From Cellulomonas sp. Root930 (lineage in GTDB: Bacteria > Actinomycetota > Actinomycetes > Actinomycetales > Cellulomonadaceae), in contig LMJI01000001.1 in assembly GCA_001429255.1 (NCBI GenBank), forward strand, positions 2,513,574 through 2,577,573: a stretch of DNA of 64,000 nucleotides, in the 5' to 3' direction. Below the pieces are notes generated by a model that saw nothing but the letters and a program-made list of their open reading frames with translations, searched no databases and had not been told where the DNA came from. Of this stretch, positions 1-9,700 are shown in pieces (the stretch's first letter is position 1; each line of letters begins with the position of its first letter). The translations under genes and the position numbers were made by a program.

Positions 1-981
1 TCCGGCGAGGTCGAGACCCTGTTCGCCCAGATCCGGCGGCTGCGCGAGTTCGCGTCCGTCATCTTCGTCTCGCACCGTCTCGACGAGGTGCTCGAGGTGT
101 GCGACCGGGTCACGGTGCTCCGCGGCGGGCAGTCGGTCGGGGACGTCCCCACCGCCGGTGCCGTGCCGGGCGACCTGCACCGCCTGATGATCGGGTCCAC
201 CGGGTCCGACGACCACTACCACGACAACTCCATCGACCGTCCTGCCGGCGAGGCGCGACCTCGGCTCACCGTGCGCGGCCTGAGCGGCCCGTCGTTCCGC
301 GACGTGGACCTGGACATCGCGGCCGGGGAGATCCTGGCGATCGTCGGCGTCCACGGCTCGGGGCGCGAGGACGTGTGCCGCGCGCTGTTCGGGGCGGAGG
401 AGACGCTCGCCGGCGAGGTCACCCTCGACGGGAAGAAGCTCGACCTGTCCGGCACCCGCGCGGCCTGCTCCGCCGGGGTGGGCTACGTGCCCGCCGAGCG
501 CAAGATCGAGGGCATGGTCGGCCCCATGTCGGTCGCCGACAACATGACGCTCACCAAGCAGGGCGTCCGCTGCGCCGGCCCGCTCGTCATGCCGGTCAAG
601 CAGGCGTCGATCGTCGACAGCTGGATCTCGCGGCTCTCGATCCGCACCCCGCACCGGGGGACCCCGATCCAGCGGCTGTCCGGCGGCAACCAGCAGAAGG
701 TGGTCCTGGCCCGCTGGCTCGTGGGCGGCGACATCCGGCTGCTCCTGCTCGACCACCCCACCCGCGGGCTCGACATCGGGGCGCGCTCGGAGGTCTACAA
801 GCTCATGCGGGAGCTCGCGAACACCGGCGTGGCCACCCTGCTGCTGGCCGACAGCCTCGAGGAGGCGATCGGCATGGCCGACCGGATCGTCGTCATGAGC
901 GACGGCAGGATCACGGCCGAGGTCGACTGCCCCTCGGGCCGCAAGCCGACCCCTCTCGACCTCGTCAAGGAGATGGTGTGA
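1..981 (+). CDS. Sugar ABC transporter ATP-binding protein, C-terminal part (CUT2/RbsA type, truncated by window edge)
   Basis: The reading frame is open from the first base, so the 5' part lies outside the window. It begins in the end of the first nucleotide-binding domain (H-loop VSHRLDEV) and then carries a complete second domain: a degenerate Walker A (GVHGSGRED, no GKS/T, as is usual in the second domain of RbsA-like proteins), the signature LSGGNQQKVVLARW and Walker B LLLLDHPTRGLDIG. The catalytic glutamate after Walker B is a histidine, so this site is probably weak or inactive. The family energises uptake of monosaccharides through a paired permease and a secreted binding protein (not in view). 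The permease follows with a 4-base overlap. Substrate cannot be told from sequence; the downstream aldehyde dehydrogenase suggests sugar catabolism. Confidence 0.93.
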   Translation, partial: SGEVETLFAQIRRLREFASVIFVSHRLDEVLEVCDRVTVLRGGQSVGDVPTAGAVPGDLHRLMIGSTGSDDHYHDNSIDRPAGEARPRLTVRGLSGPSFRDVDLDIAAGEILAIVGVHGSGREDVCRALFGAEETLAGEVTLDGKKLDLSGTRAACSAGVGYVPAERKIEGMVGPMSVADNMTLTKQGVRCAGPLVMPVKQASIVDSWISRLSIRTPHRGTPIQRLSGGNQQKVVLARWLVGGDIRLLLLDHPTRGLDIGARSEVYKLMRELANTGVATLLLADSLEEAIGMADRIVVMSDGRITAEVDCPSGRKPTPLDLVKEMV

Positions 982-1970
982 GCGCCCCCGTCATGACCAA
1001 GCCCGCGACGGACAACGCCGTCAAGGGCGGTCCCACCGTCGGTGCCCGCCTGACCTCGTTCATGCCGGTGATCGCGCTGGTCGCCCTGGTGGTCGCCCTG
1101 GCCCTGGCCGACCCGGGCTTCCTCACGGAGCGCAGCCTCACCGCCGTGATCAACACCGCGGCCCCCCTGGCCGTGCTGGCCGCGGGTGCCACGGTCGTGG
1201 TGCTGTGCGGCGGCATCGACCTGTCGATCGCGGCGCTGGCCTCGTTGTCGAGCGTGTTCCTCGCCCTCTGGCTGCCCAGTCTCGGTGGACTGAGCACGCT
1301 CGCCGTCGTGGGCGTGGCCGCTGCCCTCGGTGCCCTGCAGGGCGCGCTGCACGTGTTCCTGCGGATCCCGTCGTTCATCGTGACGCTCGGCGGGATGAGC
1401 ATCTTCTCGGCGATCGCCCTCGTCGTGTCCGGCGCCGGCACCGTGCCGGTCGTCGACGACGCGGCGATCAGCTGGGCGAACATGTACGTCGCGGGCCGCG
1501 TGCCCACCGCCGTCGTCGTGGCCGTGGCGGTCGTCGCGGTGCTGGCGATCGTCATCAAGGTGACCCCGCTGGACAACTACATCAAGGCCACCGGCTTCTC
1601 GGAGCCCGCCGCCCGGCTGGCCGGCGTGCCGGTCGACGCCGTCAAGATCGGGGCGTTCTGCGTCTCCGGTGCGTGCGCGGGGCTCGCGGCGGTGCTCCTG
1701 GTGGCCCGCAACTACAGCGGCAGCCCCACCGTCGCCGACTCGCTGCTCCTGCCCGCGGTCGCGGCGATCGTCGTCGGCGGGACCGCCATCACCGGTGGTC
1801 ACGGCAGTCTCTGGCGGACGCTCGCCGGCGCGCTCGTGGTCACCCTGCTCCGCGTGGGGCTCTCGACGGTCGGCGTCTCGTCGGCCTACGAGCAGATCCT
1901 GTACGGCGCGATCATCGTGGTCGCCGTCGCGCTCACCCTGGACCGATCGAAGGTCTCGATCATCAAGTAG
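978..1970 (+). CDS. Sugar ABC transporter permease (CUT2/RbsC type)
   Basis: About 330 residues with eight to ten hydrophobic segments and the RbsC/BPD_transp_2 hallmarks: GGIDLSIAALASLSSV near residue 75, FIVTLGGMSIFSA, and the loop NYIKATGFSEPAARLAGVPV that contacts the ATPase. The GTG at the given start overlaps the stop of the ATPase gene (GTGA) and has AAGGAG five bases upstream; an ATG lies five codons downstream as an alternative. Translational coupling to the ATPase fits a transporter operon. It forms the membrane channel for a sugar, whose identity is unknown. The aldehyde dehydrogenase starts 39 bases after its stop and is probably in the same transcript. Confidence 0.93.
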   Translation: MSAPVMTKPATDNAVKGGPTVGARLTSFMPVIALVALVVALALADPGFLTERSLTAVINTAAPLAVLAAGATVVVLCGGIDLSIAALASLSSVFLALWLPSLGGLSTLAVVGVAAALGALQGALHVFLRIPSFIVTLGGMSIFSAIALVVSGAGTVPVVDDAAISWANMYVAGRVPTAVVVAVAVVAVLAIVIKVTPLDNYIKATGFSEPAARLAGVPVDAVKIGAFCVSGACAGLAAVLLVARNYSGSPTVADSLLLPAVAAIVVGGTAITGGHGSLWRTLAGALVVTLLRVGLSTVGVSSAYEQILYGAIIVVAVALTLDRSKVSIIK

Positions 1971-2009
1971 CCCTCAGCTCGAACCGTTCCAGACTCTCGG
2001 AAGGCAACC

Positions 2010-3506
2010 ATGTCGCTCGACACCTCCACCCTCCTGCCCGCCGTCCGCTCGTTCCTCTCCTCGCCGAAGCAGCTGCTGATCGACGGCGAGTGGGTGGACG
2101 CGAAGGACGGGAAGACCTTCGCCACGGTGAACCCGTCGACGGAGGAGGTCCTCGTCCAGGTGGCGCAGGCGTCCGCCGTGGACGTCGACCGTGCGGTCGC
2201 CGCGGCGCGCAACGCGTTCGAGGCTCCCTCGCCGTGGTCGCGGTTCACGCCGCGCGACCGCTCGCACCTGCTGTGGCGCATCGGCGACCTCATCGAGGCC
2301 CACGCGACCGAGTTCGCCCAGCTGGAGGCCCTGGACAACGGCAAGCGGGTCGAGGCCGCCCGGGACGGCGACGTGGCGACCGCGGCCGAGCTGTTCCGCT
2401 ACTTCGCCGGGTGGGCCACCAAGATGGAGGGCACCACCATCCCGATGTCGGTGCCCGGCCGGTCGTTCCACGCGTACACCCGCCGCGAGGCGATCGGCGT
2501 GGTCGCGGGCATCGTGCCGTGGAACTTCCCGCTGCTGATGGCCTGCTTCAAGATCGTCCCGGCGATCACCGCGGGCAACACGGTGATCCTCAAGCCCGCC
2601 GAGCAGACGCCGCTGACCGCGTTGCGGCTCGGGGAGCTGCTGCTCGAGGCCGGCGTCCCCGCCGGCGTGGTGAACATCCTGCCCGGGTACGGCGACGCGG
2701 GTGCCGCACTGGTCGACCACCCCGGCGTGGACAAGGTCGCCTTCACGGGCAGCACCGAGGTCGGCAAGAAGATCGCCGCGGCTGCCTCGGTCAACCTCAA
2801 GAAGGTGTCACTCGAGCTGGGCGGCAAGGCGCCGAACATCATCTTCGCGGACGCGGACCTCGACGCCGCCGTCGCGGGCGCGACCCTGGGCGGCTACTTC
2901 AACGAGGGCCAGTGCTGCGTCAACGGCTCGCGCCTGTACGTCCAGCGCGCCGTGTTCGACCAGGTGGTCGAGGGGGTCGCGGCCGCGGCACGGGCGATCA
3001 CGGTCGGCGACGGCTTCGAGGCAGGCGCCCACATGGGCCCGCTGGTGTCCCAGGAGCAGTTCGACAAGGTGCTGGGCTACATCCGCGGCGCCGTCGCGGA
3101 CGGTGCCGTCCTGAGCGCCGGGAGCACCGACCCCGCCCGTGACCGCGGCTACTTCGTCAGCCCGACCCTGATCACCTCGGTCACCGAGCAGATGGCGGTG
3201 CAGACCGACGAGATCTTCGGGCCCGTCGTGACCGCGATCCCGTTCGACACCGAGGACGAGGTGGTCGCGGCCGCCAACAACACCGTCTACGGCCTCGCCG
3301 CGGGGGTGTGGTCGCAGAACATCGGGACCGCCCACCGCGTGGGTGCGCGGCTGCGGGCGGGCACGGTGTGGCTCAACACCTGGCACGCCGACGACGTCAC
3401 CCTGCCGCGTGGGGGGTTCAAGCAGTCCGGGTGGGGCCGCGAGCTCGGGTCGTTCGGGCTGGACGACTACACCGAGCTGAAGACGGTGATCGCCGAGCTC
3501 CGGTGA
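2010..3506 (+). CDS. NAD(P)-dependent aldehyde dehydrogenase
   Basis: 498 residues, a normal length for the ALDH superfamily. Visible motifs are IVPWNFPLLMACFKIVPA (cofactor site), FTGSTEVGKKI (Rossmann loop), LELGGKAPNI with the general base Glu269, and EGQCCVNGSR with catalytic Cys303. Later come EIFGPVVTAIPF and the C-terminal FGLDDYTELKTV. It oxidises an aldehyde to the acid in the cytoplasm; the class resembles betaine/lactaldehyde/phenylacetaldehyde dehydrogenases, and substrate cannot be assigned. It sits 39 bases behind the sugar permease, so it may handle an aldehyde from the imported sugar. A GC-rich hairpin after its stop probably ends the transcript. Confidence 0.93.
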   Translation: MSLDTSTLLPAVRSFLSSPKQLLIDGEWVDAKDGKTFATVNPSTEEVLVQVAQASAVDVDRAVAAARNAFEAPSPWSRFTPRDRSHLLWRIGDLIEAHATEFAQLEALDNGKRVEAARDGDVATAAELFRYFAGWATKMEGTTIPMSVPGRSFHAYTRREAIGVVAGIVPWNFPLLMACFKIVPAITAGNTVILKPAEQTPLTALRLGELLLEAGVPAGVVNILPGYGDAGAALVDHPGVDKVAFTGSTEVGKKIAAAASVNLKKVSLELGGKAPNIIFADADLDAAVAGATLGGYFNEGQCCVNGSRLYVQRAVFDQVVEGVAAAARAITVGDGFEAGAHMGPLVSQEQFDKVLGYIRGAVADGAVLSAGSTDPARDRGYFVSPTLITSVTEQMAVQTDEIFGPVVTAIPFDTEDEVVAAANNTVYGLAAGVWSQNIGTAHRVGARLRAGTVWLNTWHADDVTLPRGGFKQSGWGRELGSFGLDDYTELKTVIAELR

Positions 3507-3533
3507 CCGCTCGCGCCAGGGGCTGACGCCCGC

Positions 3534-3567
3534 GGGCACGGCGGGTTCTCCACGACCCGTCGTGCCC
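3534..3567 (+). terminator. Hairpin terminator after the aldehyde dehydrogenase
   Basis: A 13-bp stem (GGGCACGGCGGGT pairing with ACCCGTCGTGCCC, one G-U pair) with an 8-base loop lies 28 bases after the stop codon. It has no T run, as is common in high-GC actinobacteria. It separates the transporter/dehydrogenase operon from the next gene. Confidence 0.6.
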
Positions 3568-3594
3568 GTCGGCATGCCCTCTCACCCGCGTGAG

Positions 3595-3610
3595 ATTCAT
3601 ACATATGAAC
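3595..3610. promoter_or_regulatory. Candidate operator, 16-base imperfect dyad (site 1)
   Basis: ATTCATACATATGAAC reads as RTTC-N8-GAAC and lies in an unusually AT-rich stretch (about 3590-3665) upstream of the copper-radical oxidase gene. Twelve of its 16 bases match a second site at 10135-10150, including the nine-base core CATATGAAC. Function is inferred from the repeat and position only. Confidence 0.35.
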
Positions 3611-3647
3611 CAAAGCAAGCAATTGTTCACAAATCAGGATCAGGTTC

Positions 3648-3661
3648 TTGCACATGTGCAA
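3648..3661. promoter_or_regulatory. Perfect 14-base palindrome in the promoter region of the copper-radical oxidase gene
   Basis: TTGCACATGTGCAA is exactly self-complementary and sits 94 bases before the ATG at 3756, inside the AT-rich island. Its core CATGTGCA also occurs at the first codon of the DeoR-type gene (13437-13444). It is a plausible binding site for a dimeric regulator; the protein is unknown. An ATG inside the palindrome is in frame with the gene but is not its likely start. Confidence 0.4.
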
Positions 3662-3755
3662 TCCGCGCCACTACGGTCCGAATGACGCGGCCCGCCGGTG
3701 TGCACCGTCGGATCCGTCGTCGAGCCGTACCGAGCCCACGACAGAGGGATCCCAG

Positions 3756-6700
3756 ATGAACCTGCTACGCAGATCAGCCCGCGTGCGGACCGCACGCACG
3801 CGACGTTCGGCCCTGCGGTCCGTCGCGGTGGCCGTCGCGCTGGCCGTCGGCCTCCCGGCGATGGCCGCCTCCGCCTCCGCGGCCCCCGGGGACGACGAGA
3901 CCCTCCGGGTCCTCCTCTTCTACAAGGCCAACTTCCACGCCTCGCACGTGCAGGCCCGCCAGGCCGTGCGCGACCTCGCGACCGAGCTGTCCACCGAGTA
4001 CGGCAAGACGCTCGAGATCCAGGAGACGGACGACCCCGCGGCGTTCACCACGGCGAACCTGGCGACGGTCGACGCGATGGTGTTCGCCCAGACCGGTGGC
4101 GTGCTCTTCGACGCCGCCCAGCGCGCCGCGCTCGAGAGCTACATCCGCGGCGGCGGCGGCTTCATGGGCCTGCACTACACCGGCTGGTCCGTCGGGCAGA
4201 GCGAGCACGACGTGAACCCCTTCTACGCCCGGCTGGTCGGCGCGATGTCGGAGGGCCACCCGGAGAACCCCGCCGTGCGTCCCGGCCGCGTCGTCGTGCG
4301 CGACGTCGCCCACCCGCTGACGGCCGGCGTCCCGGCGAGCTTCACCCGCAGCGACGAGTGGTACGACTGGACGGTCAACCCGGCCCCCCACGTGCGCACG
4401 CTGCTCCTCGCCGACGAGGCGTCGTACGGCGGCGGCCGGCAGGGCACCGAGCACCCGATCACGTGGTGCCAGGAGATCGACAACGGTCGGTCCTGGTACT
4501 CGGCCATGGGGCACGAGGGCACCGCCTACGCCGAGCCGGTCATCCGCACGCAGATGCGCAACGGCCTGGCCTACGCGTCCGGACTGGTGCAGGCCGACTG
4601 CTCGTCCCCGTCCAAGGAGGTCAGCGGGGCCTGGAGCGGTGTCACGCCGTGGCCGCTGATGCCGATCAACATGGCCCTCACCTCCGACGGAACCGTGCAG
4701 TCGTTCGGCAGCGTCGGCGGCTGGGGTACCGACACCACGCCCTACGACTGGACCGGCGACAGCTCGATCACGCAGGGCGGCCAGATGGAGGTCGACGTCT
4801 GGGACCCGACGCAGGAGCGCACGCTCGCGAACCTGCGCACCGGCATCCTGCCGAACACCACCTACACCGACCTGTTCTGCTCCATGCAGGTGCAGAACCC
4901 GCACGACCACTCGACGATGACGGTCGGCGGTGACGACGGTCTGGGCGGCAACGCGCCCAACGACGCCGCCATCGGGGTCACCAGCTACACCACCAACAAC
5001 GGGCTGCAGAACGAGGCGCCCATGAACTTCCCGCGGTGGTACCCGACCGGCACGACGATGCCGAACGGCGACATCGTGGTCCAGGGCGGCAGCCTCCGCG
5101 GCGGACCCGGCGGACCCGGCGTGCTCACCCCGGAGATCTACACCCCGGACGAGGGCAGCGGCTGGAAGACCCTCGACGGTGCCACCAGCCCGGTGGCGTA
5201 CGGCGACGGCGGCGCGGACCACGCCGGCGCGGACGAGAACCGCTGGTGGTACCCGCGGGCGTTCGTGGCCCCCGGCAGCGGCACGCTGTTCAACATCAGC
5301 GGCACCCAGATGTTCGAGCTGGACCCGCAGGGCAACGCCGGCGAGGGCGCGCTCACGCTGCGTGGCACCCTGCCGGCCGGCATCGCCAACCAGGGCGCCG
5401 ACGGCAACCCGGTCGGCGCGACCTCGACGGCCACGATGTACCGGCCCGGCAAGATCCTGCAGGTCGGCGGCGGCTGGTGGGGCAACGGTGGCGGCCCGGA
5501 CGGCGCGCGCGCCGGCTTCACGGTCGACATCACGGGTGGCACGGCCAACCCGGTCATCGCCCCGACCGAGCCGATGGCGTTCCAGCGCCACTGGGCGACC
5601 TCGACGGTCCTGCCCGACGGCGACGTGCTCGTCACCGGCGGTGGCCGCGAGAACAACGGCGGCGGCGGCTACGTCACGAACGCGGAGATCTGGGACCCCG
5701 AGACGGGGGACTGGACCACCGTCGAGGCACCGTACGAGCACGCCCGCCTGTACCACTCCGCCGCGCTGCTCCTGCCCGACGGCCGCGTGATGGTCGGCGG
5801 CGGCGGTGCACCCGGCCCGCGCAACTACACGGACGTGGAGTACTACTCCCCGGCCTACCTGTTCGACGGGGACGAGCCGGCCCAGCGGCCCGAGATCACC
5901 GACGCACCCGAGGCCATCGGCTACGACGGGACCTTCGGGATCACGGCGTCCGGTGACGTCTCCCGCGTGACCCTGGTCCGCAACGGCTCCGTGACGCACG
6001 GCTTCAACAACGACCAGAACTTCCAGGACCTGCAGTTCAGCCAGGTCCCCGGGTCGGGCGAGGTCACCATCACCGCTCCGCAGGACGGCACCTACGCCCC
6101 TCCGGGCGCGTACATGCTGTTCGTCTTCGACGCGGACGGCACCCCGTCGGTCGCGACGATCGTGGACATCGACCCCGAGGTGGCGATGGACAAGCGGACC
6201 CCGCAGGTCGTCGACCAGTTCGAGTACCCGCGCCTGCCCACCGACTGGCGCGGCGGCAACCCCGCCGCGGTCATCGACGTGGCCGCGGGCAACGGCCGCA
6301 TGACGCCGTGGACGGTCGACAGCCAGGTCCAGCTCGTGCGCGGCACCGCGCCCGGGCAGGGTGGTCTCGGCCTCACCGGCTACCACGTCGCCCTGGGCGG
6401 GTCGGGCAGCCTCGAGCGCACGCTCACGGGCCTCGAGCCCGACCGCGAGTACCGGGTCTCGCTGCGCTACGCCCGCGACAGCCGGTCACCCGCCACGTCG
6501 GGTCCGGGCACGGCCGCGCTGTCGGTCGGCAGCCTGAGCACCACGCTCACCGCCACCACCGACACGCCCTCGCAGAGCACCGGGCGGATCACGTTCGGTA
6601 CCTACGTCGGGACGTTCACGGCCTCGGCGCGCACCGAGACCCTCTCCCTCGTCGGGGCGGGTGCCGGGCTGGTGATCGACGACCTCGTCGTCATCGGCGT

Positions 6701-9700
6701 GGACCCGGGGGCCAGCGACGTCCCGATCCACTACGAGTTCGAGGAGGGCCAGGGCACGTCCGCGGCCAACACCGGCACGGACTCCTCGGTCGGGGCAGCG
6801 ACCCTGACCGGCACCACCGGGTGGTCCCCGAACGGAGCCCTCGGTGGGGCGCTCGACCTGTCGGGCGGCGCGAACGCCAACGCGGTGGACCTGCCGGACA
6901 ACCTGCTGCAGGGCGCGGAGAGCTTCTCCACGTCGTTCTGGGTGTGGCCGGACACCAAGGCGAACTGGATCGGCCTGTTCCACCTCGGTGACGGGCTGGA
7001 GGGCGCGGGCAGCTTCTTCCAGATCCAGATGCAGACGCAGGCGGCCGGCGGCACCGGGCTCGCGGCCACCTTCAAGGCGAAGGGCAGCGCGCTGCAGGAA
7101 CGCGTCTACGCCACCCCGACGAAGGACGTGGTCGCGGACACGTGGAACCACGTGGCGTTCACTCGCGAGGGCGCGACCGGCACGCTCTACCTGAACGGTG
7201 TGGCGGTCGCGAGCCGGACCGACCTCACCATCGACATGGCCGACGTCGGCCCGACGTCGAACAACTGGCTCGGCCGCAACGGGTACCCCGACCCGGCGTA
7301 CGACGGTCTGATGGACGACGTGCGTCTCTACACGTCCACGCTCTCCGCGGACGACGTGTCGGCCCTGTACGACGACGGCACGGCGCTGCGTACCACGACG
7401 ACGGTCACGGCCGACCCGGTCTCCCCGTCGCCGTTCGCGGAGCCGGTGGCCTTCTCGGCCGCCGTCGAGGGCGAGAACGACCAGCCCGCCAGCGGCACGG
7501 TCGCGCTGTGGGTGGACGGGACCGCCGTCGGATCGCCGGTGGCCCTGGCGGCCGGGACGGCCACGTTCCCGGAGCTCACCCTGCGCCGGGGCGACCACCA
7601 GGTCGAGGTCCGGTTCGCGGCAGCCGACGGCTGGCGCGACTCGACCGCGACGATCGCGCACACGGTCCAGGGGCCACCCCCGGGATCGGGGGTGCCCATC
7701 CGGTACACGTTCGACGAGGGGACCGGCACCACGGCCGCCAACACCGGCCTGGACCAGTCGATCGGGTCGGCGACCCTCCAGGGCGCCGCAGGCTGGGCAG
7801 CGGAGGGCAGGTTCGGCCCCGCGCTGTCGCTGCCCGGCGGAGGCTCGGCGACGGGCAACCAGGCCAGGCTCCCGGACAACATCCAGGACGGCATGGACGA
7901 CGAGTTCAGCGTGTCCGTCTGGGCACGGCCGGACGTCCTGCCGGCGTGGGTGCCGCTCCTGCAGATCGGGAGCAGCACGGACACGTTCTTCCTGCTGCAG
8001 TCGAACACCAACGCCGCCGGTGCCACCGGGTTCGCCGCGACCTTCAAGAAGGCCGGGGCTCCCGCCCAGGAGCGGTTGACGTTGGGAGCGGGGAACGACC
8101 TGCCGTTGAACCAGTGGACCCACGTGGTCTACACGCACAGCGGCACGACCGGGCGGATCTACTTCGACGGCGTGCTGAAGGCCACCCGGACCGACTTCAC
8201 GCTCGACATGGGCGACGTCGGGGTGGCCGGCAGCACCACCGCCAACCTGGTCGGTGGCACCAGCTGGCCGGACGGCCGGTTCGACGGTCTGGTCGACGAG
8301 CTCCAGCTGTTCGGCTACGCGCTGACCGAGGAGCAGATCGACGACCTGTTCGAGGGGCCGCCGCCCCCGAACACCGCTCCGGTCGGGGTCGCCGACTCGT
8401 TCACGACCTCCGAGGGCGATCCCCTCACGGTCGCGGCCCCGGGCGTGCTCGCCAACGACACCGACGCGGAGGGGAGCCCGCTGACGGCGACCCACGCGAC
8501 CCAGCCGGTGCACGGCGAGGTGGTGCTGGCGGCACCCGGGTCGTTCACCTACACCCCGGACGCCGACTTCTTCGGCACGGACACCTTCACGTACACGGCG
8601 AACGACGGGTCGCTCGACTCGGCGCCGGTGACGGTGACGATCACGGTGGAGGAGGACGTGGACCCGGGACCCGTGACCACCACGGTCGCGGGGTCGGCGG
8701 CGACGTTCACCTACGGCACGGCGGGGTCGGTCGTCGCGACCGTCACCCCGACCACGGCCACCGGAACCGTCTCGCTGCTCCTCGGCACCCGCACCTTCGG
8801 GTCGGGCGAGCTGTCGGCGGGCACGGTGACGATCCCGCTCGCGGCGACGTCGCTGGTCCCCGGCACGCACCAGCTCACGCTGGAGTACGCCGGTGACCCG
8901 ACGCACGCCCCGTCGACGGGGACCGTCGCGGTGACGGTGCAGAAGGTCACCCCGACGATGGTGGTGACGGCGCCCAGCGAGGTGGCGCCGGGGACGCGGC
9001 CGAGCGTGACGGTCGTGCTCTCGGCACCGGACGGCGTCCCCGTGACCGGCTCGGTCAGGATCGACGTCGCCGGCTACAACACGGTCACCGGCACGCTCAA
9101 GGACGGCAAGGTCGTCCTCGAGCTGGCCACCGCGACCGAGGTGGGCGTGCTGGACCTCACGGTGACCTACCGGGGGAGCAGCCTGGCCGAGCGGGTGGTG
9201 AAGACCCTCACCATCGCGGTCGCGAACCCGACGCCTCCGGCGACCACCAAGGTCACGGGGTCGGCGGCGACGTTCACCTACGGCACGGCGGGCTCCGTCT
9301 CCGCGACGGTCACCCCCGCCACGGCCACGGGAACCGTGACGGTGCGTCTCGGCTCCCGCGTCCTCGGGTCGGGCACCCTGTCGGCGGGCAAGGCGACGAT
9401 CCCGCTGCCGGCGACCTCGCTGGCACCGGGGACGCACCAGCTCACGCTGGAGTACGCCGGTGACCCGAAGCACAAGGCGTCGGCGGCGACCGTGAAGGTG
9501 ACGGTCAAGAAGGCCACGCCGACGCTCGCGGTGCAGGCGCCCAGCGAGGTGAAGGTCGGTGCGCGCCCTGTGGTGCGGGTGACCTTGTCCGCACCTGACG
9601 GGGTTCCGGTGACAGGCACCGTGGCGGTCGCGGTCGGCGGCGGCAGCACCGTCGTCGACACGCTCAGCGGCGGCGAGGTGGCTGTCGAGCTGGCCAGGGC

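Noticed and set aside
3648..3755. Earlier start of the copper-radical oxidase at an in-frame ATG (3648)
   Set aside because: It would put 36 residues before the signal peptide and lies inside a promoter-like palindrome; the ATG at 3756 has a ribosome site and gives a normal signal peptide.
3774..6386. 870-codon minus-strand frame opposite the copper-radical oxidase
   Set aside because: Composition is that of an antisense shadow and the plus-strand protein has clear motifs.
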